Positions 1 to 7,239 are shown, numbered from the stretch's first letter. The stretch is DNA of 11,919 nucleotides from an uncultured Prevotellaceae bacterium (GCA_937915745.1 CALGGJ010000087.1:1-11919), one strand, 5' to 3'. Notes: generated from the sequence alone by a model not told the origin. A program made the numbers and translations.

Positions 1-3
1 CTT

Positions 4-76
4 CGGTACAAAGATAGGATTTCATTGTGTCTTTTGGGTACCTAACCTCGGTACAAAGATATGATTTCATTGTGTC
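4..76 (-). repeat. Two-copy 28-bp direct repeat with leftward -7-like boxes
   Basis: Bases 4-31 and 49-76 are the same 28-bp sequence with one mismatch (G at 17, T at 62), spaced exactly 45 bp start to start. On the minus strand each copy contains TATCTTTG (plus-strand 9-16 and 54-61), which matches the Bacteroidetes -7 element TAnnTTTG. No -33 TTG sits 19-21 bp upstream of either box. They may be tandem weak promoters for a leftward gene outside the window, or a duplicated regulatory site. The repeat is certain; the promoter role is inferred. Confidence 0.55.
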
Positions 77-146
77 ATATATAATGACGGGGCTTCAAGT
101 TGCTGTTTTTGGTTGTTTTGTTGTCTGGATTTCTGTTTTTCGAACG

Positions 147-186
147 TTTTCTGTTGCTTACGTGTTTTCGGACACACAACAGAAAA
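147..186. repeat. 10-bp inverted repeat, possible terminator or operator
   Basis: TTTTCTGTTG (147-156) and CAACAGAAAA (177-186) are perfect inverted repeats 20 nt apart. The loop can form a further GTGT/ACAC pairing (162-165 with 172-175). A T-rich run follows at 190-199. The stem is AT-rich, so it would be a weak intrinsic terminator for a + strand transcript entering from the left; a protein-binding site is equally possible. Confidence 0.35.
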
Positions 187-272
187 TGCTTTCTTTTTTC
201 ATGTAAATCGAAGTGATTTCTGACATTTTTATTAAAAAAACACTGTACACTTTAATTTTTTGTCAAATCCCT

Positions 273-303
273 ATTGCTGTTTCATATATTATTTCTACCT
301 TTG
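273..303 (+). promoter_or_regulatory. gdhA promoter (Bacteroidetes type)
   Basis: A -7 element TACCTTTG lies at 296-303 and a -33 element ATTG at 273-276, separated by 19 bp, the spacing known for the Bacteroidetes primary sigma factor. Transcription would begin near 308-313, giving a leader of about 100 nt before the ATG at 414. Confidence 0.65.
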
Positions 304-413
304 CAGCCGAAAACAACACAGACACAAGATGCACGACTCTTGGTAACGTGTTTATCACGACATGATTAAAGGTAAAAATAAGTATTAATAACACAACCAA
401 ACAACGAATTATT

Positions 414-1748
414 ATGGATTCGAAAAAAGTTCTTGAAACCCTGAAACAGCGTTTTCCGGGCGAGCCTGAATACCACCAGGCGGTTGAGGAAGTGCTCGGC
501 ACAATCGAAGAGGAGTATAACAAACACCCCGAGTTTGATAAAGTGAACCTTATAGAACGTCTTTGCATTCCAGACCGTGTATATCAGTTCCGTGTAAACT
601 GGATGGACGATAAAGGCCAGATACAGACTAACATGGGATACCGTGTACAACACAACAATGCCATCGGCCCTTACAAGGGCGGCATCCGTTTCCACCAGAG
701 CGTGAACCTCGGAATACTGAAATTCCTCGCATTCGAGCAGACATTCAAGAATTCACTCACCACACTGCCAATGGGTGGCGGCAAGGGAGGTTCCGACTTC
801 TCTCCACGCGGCAAGAGTAATGCCGAGGTGATGCGTTTCTGCCAGGCATTCATGCTCGAGCTGGCACGTCACATAGGCCCCGATACCGATGTGCCGGCCG
901 GAGATATCGGAGTGGGCGGACGCGAAGTCGGCTATATGTTTGGTATGTACAAGAAACTCACACGCGAGTTCAGCGGTACATTCACAGGCAAAGGACTGGA
1001 GTTCGGCGGCTCGCTCATACGACCAGAAGCCACAGGATACGGCAACGTATATTTCCTTATGGAGATGCTCAAAACCAAAGGCACCGACCTTAAAGGTAAG
1101 ACCGTACTCATTTCTGGATCGGGCAACGTAGCACAATACACGGCCGAGAAAGTGCTGCAGCTCGGAGGCAAGGTACTCACCATGTCAGACTCCGACGGTT
1201 ATATCTACGACGCAGACGGAATAGACCGTGACAAACTCGACTACATCATGGAACTGAAGCAAATCTATCGCGGACGCATCAAGGAATATGCCGAGAAATA
1301 CGGTTGCAAATATGTACCCGGAGCACGTCCCTGGAGCGAGAAAGCAGACATCGCACTGCCGTCGGCCACACAAAACGAAATAAATGAAGAAGAAGCAAAG
1401 ACTCTCGTGGCCAACGGAGTCATGGCAGTGAGCGAGGGTGCCAACATGCCATCAACACCGGGCGCCATACGTGTATTCCAGGAGGCAAGGATACTTTATG
1501 CACCAGGCAAGGCAGCAAACGCCGGAGGAGTATCGGTATCAGGACTGGAAATGAGTCAGAACTCAGAACGCCTGTCGTGGACTTCAGAAGAAGTTGACAG
1601 CCGCCTGCACTCAATCATGGAAAACATACACCAAAACTGCGTGAAGTACGGAACCGAAGCCGACGGATATGTAAACTATGTGAAAGGCGCCAACGTTGCC
1701 GGCTTCATGAAGGTGGCAAAAGCAATGATGGCGCAAGGCATCGTGTGA
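414..1748 (+). CDS. gdhA: NADP-type glutamate dehydrogenase
   Basis: A 444-residue enzyme that makes glutamate from 2-oxoglutarate and ammonium with NADPH (EC 1.4.1.4), acting in the cytoplasm in ammonium assimilation; the family is hexameric. The length is typical of the hexameric bacterial enzymes. The substrate-domain signature PMGGGKGGSDF is at residues 119-129 with the catalytic lysine at about 124, and PAGDIGVGG carries the catalytic aspartate at about 164. The Rossmann glycine motif GSGNVA lies near residue 238, followed by MSDSDG, where the Ser/Asp-containing loop fits NADP rather than NAD, although this is an inference. The ATG at 414 gives the conserved MDSKKVLETLKQRFPGEPE start and sits about 100 nt after a good promoter. 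The gene is monocistronic, with a strong terminator at 1920-1961. Its final eight codons, including TGA, are duplicated twice downstream. Confidence 0.96.
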   Translation: MDSKKVLETLKQRFPGEPEYHQAVEEVLGTIEEEYNKHPEFDKVNLIERLCIPDRVYQFRVNWMDDKGQIQTNMGYRVQHNNAIGPYKGGIRFHQSVNLGILKFLAFEQTFKNSLTTLPMGGGKGGSDFSPRGKSNAEVMRFCQAFMLELARHIGPDTDVPAGDIGVGGREVGYMFGMYKKLTREFSGTFTGKGLEFGGSLIRPEATGYGNVYFLMEMLKTKGTDLKGKTVLISGSGNVAQYTAEKVLQLGGKVLTMSDSDGYIYDADGIDRDKLDYIMELKQIYRGRIKEYAEKYGCKYVPGARPWSEKADIALPSATQNEINEEEAKTLVANGVMAVSEGANMPSTPGAIRVFQEARILYAPGKAANAGGVSVSGLEMSQNSERLSWTSEEVDSRLHSIMENIHQNCVKYGTEADGYVNYVKGANVAGFMKVAKAMMAQGIV

Positions 1749-1880
1749 AAGCCAGCTCGGCGCAGCGTAGCGCAGCCAAGTGAATTCCTAATGATGGCGC
1801 AAGGCATCGTGTGAAAGCCAGCTCGACGCAGCGTAGCGCAGCCAAGTGAATTCCTGATGATGGCGCAAGGCATCGTGTGA
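1725..1880 (+). repeat. 66-bp tandem repeat of the gdhA 3' end (2.4 copies)
   Basis: The last 24 nt of gdhA (1725-1748, encoding MMAQGIV plus TGA) recur without change at 1791-1814 and 1857-1880. Between them are two copies of a 42-nt spacer (1749-1790 and 1815-1856) that differ at only two positions. The period is exactly 66 bp, or 22 codons, so the duplicates stay in the gdhA frame; each would add KPARRSVAQPSEFL and another MMAQGIV if its TGA were read through. The spacer contains GCGC-rich imperfect hairpin sequence. The near identity of the copies indicates a recent duplication. Confidence 0.92.
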
Positions 1881-1919
1881 ATCCATAGCATATCAAGATA
1901 CAAATAAACACGACAAACC

Positions 1920-1961
1920 GGAGGATGCAGCAAGTGATTGACGCATCCTCCACCTTTTTTT
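1920..1961 (+). terminator. gdhA intrinsic terminator
   Basis: GGAGGATGC (1920-1928) pairs perfectly with GCATCCTCC (1943-1951) across a 14-nt loop, followed by seven T residues (1955-1961). It lies 172 nt after the gdhA stop because the tandem duplication has pushed it downstream. Confidence 0.9.
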
Positions 1962-2035
1962 GCTATGAATTACGAACCAGAATACACATACAAAGCAATA
2001 AAACATCCGCAAATATACAAATATGGAACAAATCA

Positions 2036-2067
2036 TTTGGCAGTTGACGCAAAAAGACATAAATTTG
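2036..2067 (+). promoter_or_regulatory. Promoter of the GH3 gene
   Basis: The -33 element TTTG (2036-2039) and the -7 element TAAATTTG (2060-2067) are separated by 20 bp, an exact match to the Bacteroidetes consensus. The predicted leader is about 75-80 nt and A-rich just before the start codon, as is usual in this phylum where Shine-Dalgarno sites are rare. Confidence 0.7.
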
Positions 2068-2153
2068 TGGTGCCGCAGCAGCAAACATTGTGACCACAGC
2101 GGCGCACAACAACTTTACAACCCAATACTAACAATATAAAAAAGCAACAACGT

Positions 2154-5099
2154 ATGAAAAGACAACCCCTCTCAGTGATTCTTGCCTTGCTTGTATCAAC
2201 GACAGCGGCAACAGCGGCATCACCTGTCACATTCGATGCCTACGAATGGAACTTCGGAGCAATAAGTGCAGCCGACGGTACAGTGTGCCACACATTCACA
2301 CTCAAAAACCACTCGGAACAACCACTTCGTATTGCCAACGCACTACGGAGCTGCGATTGTATCAATGCAATCTATCCCGACACACCTATTGACCCTGGCC
2401 AGACAGCACACGTGTTGGTGAGTTTCTCGCCAAAGAATGCCAACGGAAAGACATATCGCAGCATCGAACTGCTATCATCCGATGGAACAACACTCGGAGC
2501 ATTGACACTCTCTGCAGTAGTCAATCCCGCATTGCCCACACTGCCAGCCGACCATGATTACCCGTTCTGGGACACCAAGCTATCCAACGCTGAACGTGTT
2601 GAAAACCTCATCTCGCTACTCACACCCGAAGAAAAAGTCGGACTGATGATGAACAAATCAATATCGGTCGATCGACTCGGCATCCCATCATACAACTGGT
2701 GGAGCGAAGCGTGTCACGGTGTACGACAAGACGGCTACACCGTATATCCACAACCAATAGGTATGGCTGCCGCTTTCAATGCCAAACTTGTGTATGACGT
2801 GTTCTCGACCGTTTCAGACGAGGCCCGTGCCAACTGGAATCGCTCCAACCACGATGTGTTTAATGTAAAGATGGGTGCCACATACTACCCAGGCAATCCC
2901 GAACTCACATTCTGGTGCCCAAACGTAAACATATTCCGCGACCCACGTTGGGGGCGTGGACAAGAAACCTGTGGCGAAGACCCATATCTCAACGCTGTGT
3001 TAGGAGTGCAGACTGTGCTTGGAATGCAAGGCAACGACTCAAAATATTTCAAGACTCATGCCTGTGCAAAACACTATGCAGTGCATAGCGGCCCCGAGCC
3101 AATGCGCCACAGATTTAATGCTACGGTATCGATGCGTGACCTTTGGGAGACCTATCTGCCTGCATTCAAGGCACTTGTGAAGAAAGGAAACGTGCAGGAA
3201 GTGATGTGTGCATACAACCGCTACGAAGGTGTACCATGTTGCACCAGCGACCGCCTCTTGGTCGATATACTCCGGCGCAAGTGGGGATACAAGGCAATTG
3301 TACTCACCGACTGCGATGCCATCAACAACTTCTACAACCGCGGACAACATGAAACACATGCAGACCCACTGTCGGCATCGGTCGATGCTGTGTTGAACGG
3401 TACCGACCTGGAGTGTGGCAAGGTATTCATGATACTCACCGAAGCGCTACAGAAGGGACTGATACAAGAGAAAACCCTCGACGACCATCTGCGCAAGACA
3501 CTGCTCGGACGGTTTGAACTGGGAATGTTCGACCCTAATGACATGAACCCATGGCACGCGTTCGGTCCCGAAATGATAAGCAGCGAGTCAAACCATCGGC
3601 TGGCCGTGAAAGCTGCACGCGAATCGATGGTGCTGCTCGAAAATCGTGGAGGAGTACTCCCGCTGTCGAAAAACCTGAAGAACATTGCAGTGGTGGGACC
3701 TAACGCCGATGATGTGTCGATGCTAAATGGTAACTATGGAGGCACACCTACACAAGCCCACCAGCACTCACTGCTCGAGGGCATACGTAATGCTGTGCCA
3801 AGGGCAAACGTCACATTCCACAGGGCATGTGAACTGTCTAACGAATACACGACAATAAACCATCTGCCCGAATTCAACGACGGAAAAGGGGTAGAAGTGG
3901 AGTTCTTCAACAACAGCAACCTCGAGGGCAATCCCGACAAGACAGCATTCTACAACGAACTCAACTTCTCTACATTCGGGGCATGGGGATTTGCCGAAGG
4001 AATCAACAACGATAACCTCTCGGTACGCGTGAAGGGTACATACAAGGCTACGTTCACTGGCGACATGCAGTATAACATATCTACCGACAACGGCTACAAA
4101 CTCACTGTCAACAACGAGGTCGTTGAAGACGTGCAGGGCGGAAACGGAATGCCACGTATGGGTGGGTTCGGACGTGGAGCAGTTCAGTATAAGACGTTCC
4201 CGGTGGAGGCAGGTAAATCCTACAACGTCATGATAGAATACAAGCGTGGAACGGGCAATTTTGCCATGATGCGTGCCGAACTGTGCGAGCGTAAACTGGC
4301 AGAGTTTAACGACTTGGCCCGTGAACTCGCAAGTGCCGACGTCATAATAATGATTGGAGGAATCTCTGCCCGCATGGAGGGTGAAGGTGGCGACAAGGCT
4401 GATATCGAACTGCCGCAAGTGCAGCAACGCCTCATGCGTGCCATGCATTCCACCGGCAAACCCGTGGTAATGGTCAATTGCTCGGGTTCGGCTATTGCAT
4501 TCGGAAGTGTGAGCGACCAATACGACGCACTCATACAGGCATGGTATCCGGGCGAAGGTGGAAGCGAAGCCCTGGCCGACGTACTGTTCGGCAACTACAA
4601 CCCTGGAGGCAAACTGCCTGTTACGTTTTATAATGCGACCGCCGACCTGCCAGATTTCCTTGATTACAGTATGGACAACCGTACCTACCGCTATTTCCGA
4701 GGCACGGCTCAGTATCCGTTTGGCTACGGATTGTCTTACACTACGTTTACCATAGGTAAGGGAAAACTCTCGAAGAGTTGGATGAAAGCCGATGGCAAAG
4801 TGACACTCACCGTACCAGTGACCAACACGGGAGGGCGCGAGGGTACCGAGGTGGTGCAGGTGTATGTCAAGGCTCTCGACTATGCTGATGCACCAATCAA
4901 GTCGTTGCGAGGATTCCAAAAACTGGAACTTGCGGCGGGACAGACACAAAAGGCTACGATTGAACTCGATGGTGAGGCATTCGAGTACTACGACCCAAGC
5001 ATTGATGAACTCTCTACACGCCGAGGACGTTATAAGATTTTATATGGTAATTCGTCGCTCGACAAAGACCTGCAAAGCATCGATTTTGTGGTGAAATAG
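2154..5099 (+). CDS. Secreted GH3 beta-xylosidase/glucosidase with DUF1573 and PA14 domains
   Basis: A 981-residue exo-acting glycosidase predicted to remove non-reducing-end sugars, probably xylose (or arabinose/glucose), from plant oligosaccharides in the periplasm. Residues 1-22 are a type I signal peptide without a lipobox. Residues about 24-122 form a DUF1573 domain with its SCDC cysteine pair and the IDPGQ segment. The GH3 N-domain covers about 135-450; KAIVLTDCDAINNFY holds the nucleophile Asp386, and DCDAI plus NGTDLECG resemble the xylosidase branch rather than typical beta-glucosidases. The GH3 C-domain runs from about 490 to 860. It is interrupted by a PA14 domain (about 578-710) and contains EGEGGDK, where Glu742 or Glu744 would be the acid/base. 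A fibronectin III-like domain ends the protein. There is no type IX secretion tail. The gene has its own promoter and terminator. The fold is sure; the substrate is inferred. Confidence 0.9.
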   Translation: MKRQPLSVILALLVSTTAATAASPVTFDAYEWNFGAISAADGTVCHTFTLKNHSEQPLRIANALRSCDCINAIYPDTPIDPGQTAHVLVSFSPKNANGKTYRSIELLSSDGTTLGALTLSAVVNPALPTLPADHDYPFWDTKLSNAERVENLISLLTPEEKVGLMMNKSISVDRLGIPSYNWWSEACHGVRQDGYTVYPQPIGMAAAFNAKLVYDVFSTVSDEARANWNRSNHDVFNVKMGATYYPGNPELTFWCPNVNIFRDPRWGRGQETCGEDPYLNAVLGVQTVLGMQGNDSKYFKTHACAKHYAVHSGPEPMRHRFNATVSMRDLWETYLPAFKALVKKGNVQEVMCAYNRYEGVPCCTSDRLLVDILRRKWGYKAIVLTDCDAINNFYNRGQHETHADPLSASVDAVLNGTDLECGKVFMILTEALQKGLIQEKTLDDHLRKTLLGRFELGMFDPNDMNPWHAFGPEMISSESNHRLAVKAARESMVLLENRGGVLPLSKNLKNIAVVGPNADDVSMLNGNYGGTPTQAHQHSLLEGIRNAVPRANVTFHRACELSNEYTTINHLPEFNDGKGVEVEFFNNSNLEGNPDKTAFYNELNFSTFGAWGFAEGINNDNLSVRVKGTYKATFTGDMQYNISTDNGYKLTVNNEVVEDVQGGNGMPRMGGFGRGAVQYKTFPVEAGKSYNVMIEYKRGTGNFAMMRAELCERKLAEFNDLARELASADVIIMIGGISARMEGEGGDKADIELPQVQQRLMRAMHSTGKPVVMVNCSGSAIAFGSVSDQYDALIQAWYPGEGGSEALADVLFGNYNPGGKLPVTFYNATADLPDFLDYSMDNRTYRYFRGTAQYPFGYGLSYTTFTIGKGKLSKSWMKADGKVTLTVPVTNTGGREGTEVVQVYVKALDYADAPIKSLRGFQKLELAAGQTQKATIELDGEAFEYYDPSIDELSTRRGRYKILYGNSSLDKDLQSIDFVVK

Positions 5100-5145
5100 G
5101 GATGTCTTGAATCTAAACTTATAACATTGCGTATGAGACTTATGC

Positions 5146-5187
5146 CAGATACTACCGTATAGCCCGGTGGTATCTGACAGTCTTTTT
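5146..5187 (+). terminator. Intrinsic terminator of the GH3 gene
   Basis: CAGATACTACCG (5146-5157) pairs with CGGTGGTATCTG (5165-5176) as a 12-bp stem with one U-G wobble and a 7-nt loop. Five T residues follow after a six-base gap (5183-5187). It begins 47 nt after the stop codon. Confidence 0.75.
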
Positions 5188-5303
5188 GTCTGTATTACGC
5201 CAACCTTTTGCACACCGAGGGTTTGTTTTGTGCTGCTATTTTTGAGAAAAATGTGCACAATCACAATAGATTTTGTGTATAAACACGTTTTTTTGCACGA
5301 ATA

Positions 5304-5335
5304 GTTGGTTGTTTGCGCAATTGTGTGTAACTTTG
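5304..5335 (+). promoter_or_regulatory. Candidate promoter of the FadL-like gene
   Basis: TAACTTTG (5328-5335) matches the -7 consensus and GTTG (5304-5307) lies 20 bp upstream as the -33 element. The -7 box is inside a perfect inverted repeat (5327-5336 with 5349-5358). The mirror-image box could also act as a leftward -7 element. Confidence 0.5.
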
Positions 5336-5358
5336 CATCCGATTTCCGGCAAAGTTAC
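5327..5358. repeat. 10-bp inverted repeat over the -7 box
   Basis: GTAACTTTGC (5327-5336) and GCAAAGTTAC (5349-5358) are perfect inverted repeats separated by 12 bp. The left arm contains the predicted -7 element, so the left arm would not be fully transcribed. This makes a DNA-level operator or paired opposing promoters likelier than an RNA hairpin. Confidence 0.6.
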
Positions 5359-5486
5359 GTCTCCGTGCGTTTCCCCAGGGCATCCGATTTACTCTCCAGA
5401 GTTGTTTGACAGTCTTGTAGGGCATAACACATAATACGAATATAAATACTGTAGGGGGGGTATAAAAACTTTCAACAGAAAAATAA

Positions 5487-5508
5487 ATACCAAGTAAACT
5501 CTTGGTAT
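5487..5508 (+). promoter_or_regulatory. Hairpin in the FadL-like gene leader
   Basis: ATACCAAG (5487-5494) and CTTGGTAT (5501-5508) are perfect 8-bp inverted repeats with a 6-nt loop, 59 nt before the preferred start codon. It is not followed by a T-run, so it is not a terminator. It could stabilise the leader or affect translation. Confidence 0.4.
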
Positions 5509-5567
5509 ATACGGAGCAGAATACAAACATATTTGAAACACAATCTAAATTATTTAAATACATGCAG

Positions 5568-6902
5568 ATGAAGACATTATTTCTTTGTGCCACGATGGCA
5601 CTATGTTCGCTGGCCTCGTATGCAGGCGACTATCTCACAAACACAAACCAGAGTATCCAATTCCTTCGTAATCCATCACGTAATGCGTCTATAGGTACTG
5701 ACGGAGTTTATTATAATCCGGCAGGAGTCTCATTCCTCGACGATGGTTGGCACCTGCAGTTCAACTGGCAGTCGCCGCATCAGAAGCGTGACTCACGAGC
5801 AAACTACGGTATGCTTTTTGCCACCAACTATACCAATCCAGGCGATGCCGAGGCCGACGGCACCTTCAGCCGTAAGTTTAAGGGACGTGTCGATGTGCCT
5901 ATCCAGCCATCCCTCTTCCTTGCCTACAACAAAGATGCATGGTCCTTCCAGTTTGGATTTGGCATCATCGGCGGTGGCGGCAAATGTGAGTTCGCTGGTG
6001 GTGTAGGCTCGTTCGAAGCTCTGGTGGGCAGTATGGCTCTCAATAGCCTCGGCAGTTCGTTTGGCGGATACAGCCTTAATTCTACACTGGTTGGCAAGTC
6101 ATATTATTTCAGTGCAACGTTTACAGCGGCACGCAAGTTGACCGACAACCTTAGTGTGAGCGTAGGCGTACGTCCTATTTTAGCAGTGAACAACTACGAC
6201 GGCAGCATCAGCGACATCAGGTTCCGTACCTCGGCTGGCACCGAGATTCCTGTTCCGCAGTCGTATTTGCTCGATTGCAAGCAGACAGGCATTGGTGTCG
6301 CTCCGGTATTCGGTGTCGATTATCGTGTGAATCAATACGTTAATCTTGCTGCCAAATACGAAATGCGCACCCGTATCACCCTAAAGTCAGACGCAAACAA
6401 CAACGATGCGTTCAACGATATGGCTACCCGACAGGCGTCGTTCGCTCCATATCTCGATGGTATGAAGTCGCGTGCTGATATGCCGGGCATGTTGTCGGTG
6501 GGTGTGCAGGTATCACCTATCGAGGCACTGCGACTCAATGTCGGTTACCACCGCTTTTTCGATGTTGACACCAAACAATGGAGCAGTGATGTGCTCGACG
6601 ACACCAACGAAATCACATGTGGTGTTGAGTACGATCTCACCGACCGTGTCGAAGTAAGTGCCGGATATCAGAACACTATGTACGACCAGTCGGAAGCCAA
6701 CTATTCCGACCTTTCTTTCAACCTCAAAAGCTATTCATTCGGATTCGGTGTCGGCGTGCGCCTTAACGATAAGGTGAAACTTAATGCCGCCTATTTCCAG
6801 ACAAACTACAAGGATCACACCAGCATAGTGGAAAACGTGAGCCGTACCACCTATCATCGCGAAAACCGTGTCATCGGTGTCGGTATCGATGTAGCTTTCT
6901 GA
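5568..6902 (+). CDS. FadL/OMPP1-family outer-membrane transport protein
   Basis: A 444-residue outer-membrane beta-barrel predicted to carry hydrophobic small molecules such as fatty acids across the outer membrane; the substrate is unknown. Residues 1-19 are a signal peptide with likely cleavage after SYA, before GDY. Just after it, NPSRNASIGTDGVYYNPAG (about residues 36-54) is the family's N-terminal hatch/NPAG signature. The rest shows alternating hydrophobic strands with aromatic girdles, many YxFxxG-like turns, and a C-terminal phenylalanine (GVGIDVAF), the usual barrel-insertion signal. The upstream in-frame TTG at 5502 is unlikely to be the start because it lies in a hairpin and would bury the signal peptide. 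ATG 5568 is preferred over ATG 5562, two codons earlier, but both are possible. The gene stands alone with its own terminator. PorV-like barrels of the type IX system are the main alternative. Confidence 0.8.
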   Translation: MKTLFLCATMALCSLASYAGDYLTNTNQSIQFLRNPSRNASIGTDGVYYNPAGVSFLDDGWHLQFNWQSPHQKRDSRANYGMLFATNYTNPGDAEADGTFSRKFKGRVDVPIQPSLFLAYNKDAWSFQFGFGIIGGGGKCEFAGGVGSFEALVGSMALNSLGSSFGGYSLNSTLVGKSYYFSATFTAARKLTDNLSVSVGVRPILAVNNYDGSISDIRFRTSAGTEIPVPQSYLLDCKQTGIGVAPVFGVDYRVNQYVNLAAKYEMRTRITLKSDANNNDAFNDMATRQASFAPYLDGMKSRADMPGMLSVGVQVSPIEALRLNVGYHRFFDVDTKQWSSDVLDDTNEITCGVEYDLTDRVEVSAGYQNTMYDQSEANYSDLSFNLKSYSFGFGVGVRLNDKVKLNAAYFQTNYKDHTSIVENVSRTTYHRENRVIGVGIDVAF

Positions 6903-6955
6903 TGCCGATGTAACATTTCGATGCCATCAGCGTCATCGTCACAAACGCATAAAGC

Positions 6956-6998
6956 AGCCGCTGCAACTATAGACGTCACAGTTGCAGCGGCTTTGTTT
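6956..6998 (+). terminator. Terminator of the FadL-like gene
   Basis: AGCCGCTGCAACT (6956-6968) pairs perfectly with AGTTGCAGCGGCT (6980-6992): a 13-bp GC-rich stem with an 11-nt loop, followed by a T-rich tract (TTTGTTT). It begins 53 nt after the stop codon. Confidence 0.88.
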
Positions 6999-7021
6999 GT
7001 ACTTCGCAGGTTTACACATAA

Positions 7022-7050
7022 TTTGACCTGTATAAATCAAGATACGTTTG
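7022..7050 (+). promoter_or_regulatory. Possible distal polA promoter
   Basis: TTTG (7022-7025) and TACGTTTG (7043-7050) match the -33 and -7 elements, but the 17-bp spacer is shorter than the usual 19-21. A transcript from here would carry the 16-bp palindrome in a leader of about 200 nt. Confidence 0.3.
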
Positions 7051-7081
7051 TAGTTTGGGATAACGAAAAACCGAAAGAAGA

Positions 7082-7097
7082 CGAAAACATGTTTTCG
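7082..7097. repeat. Perfect 16-bp palindrome upstream of polA
   Basis: CGAAAACATGTTTTCG is identical to its reverse complement, with no spacer. Such sites usually bind dimeric regulators; here it lies between the two candidate polA promoters. No regulator is identifiable from the window. Confidence 0.5.
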
Positions 7098-7231
7098 GGT
7101 ATTTTGCTGTTTAGGATGTATTCGGAATTAAAATAAATGTGTAACTGCTATTTTTAATTATATATTACAGCGTTTTTGCATTTTTTAGGAGAAAAACATT
7201 AGAGCATATCCAGTTACTCTGTTTTTTTTCG

Positions 7232-7239
7232 TACCTTTG
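7232..7239 (+). promoter_or_regulatory. Proximal polA -7 element, which decides the start codon
   Basis: TACCTTTG matches the -7 consensus exactly; no clear -33 TTG lies at the right distance. Its last G is the first base of an in-frame GTG (7239). That GTG would not be transcribed from this promoter, which supports ATG 7260 as the start and gives a leader of only about 10-15 nt. Confidence 0.5.

Larger units (their letters stand above)
1..413. other. Intergenic region upstream of gdhA
   Basis: No convincing gene lies here. The stretch holds a two-copy direct repeat at its left edge (4-31 and 49-76), a T/G-rich segment around 100-145, an inverted repeat (147-186) followed by a T-rich run, and the gdhA promoter (273-303) with a leader of about 100 nt. 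The open frames on the minus strand are short, of skewed composition and resemble nothing I know. Confidence 0.7.
1749..2153. other. Intergenic region between gdhA and the GH3 gene
   Basis: It holds, in order, the tandem duplication of the gdhA end, an intrinsic terminator (1920-1961) and the GH3 promoter (2036-2067). A minus-strand frame through the tandem repeat would encode a 22-residue repeat, but nothing supports its expression. I see no RNA gene. Confidence 0.75.
5100..5567. other. Long intergenic region before the FadL-like gene
   Basis: No gene is supported. It contains the GH3 terminator (5146-5187), a probable promoter at 5304-5335 whose -7 box lies in a 10-bp palindrome, an 11-bp direct repeat GCATCCGATTT at 5335-5345 and 5380-5390, a run of seven G (5454-5460) and a perfect 8-bp hairpin (5487-5508). 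The resulting leader would be about 220 nt, long for a monocistronic gene, which suggests regulation of the outer-membrane protein. Confidence 0.65.

Noticed and set aside
1725..1880. CRISPR array
   Set aside because: The regularly spaced units have near-identical spacers and contain coding sequence of gdhA; this is a plain tandem duplication.
1676..1953. Minus-strand frames encoding a 22-residue repeat
   Set aside because: The repetition is a by-product of the 66-bp DNA duplication. The frames cross the gdhA terminator and have no promoter.
3768..4949. A 393-residue open frame on the minus strand
   Set aside because: It lies entirely opposite the GH3 coding sequence, has a His/Val/Cys-rich composition typical of antisense frames and shows no recognisable domain or promoter.
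5502..5567. N-terminal extension of the FadL-like protein from TTG 5502
   Set aside because: TTG is a rare start, it lies in the arm of a hairpin, and the extension would place 20 or more polar residues before a good signal peptide.
6921..7136. A 71-residue + strand frame between the FadL-like gene and polA
   Set aside because: It runs through a perfect terminator stem and the palindrome, has no promoter and resembles no known protein.
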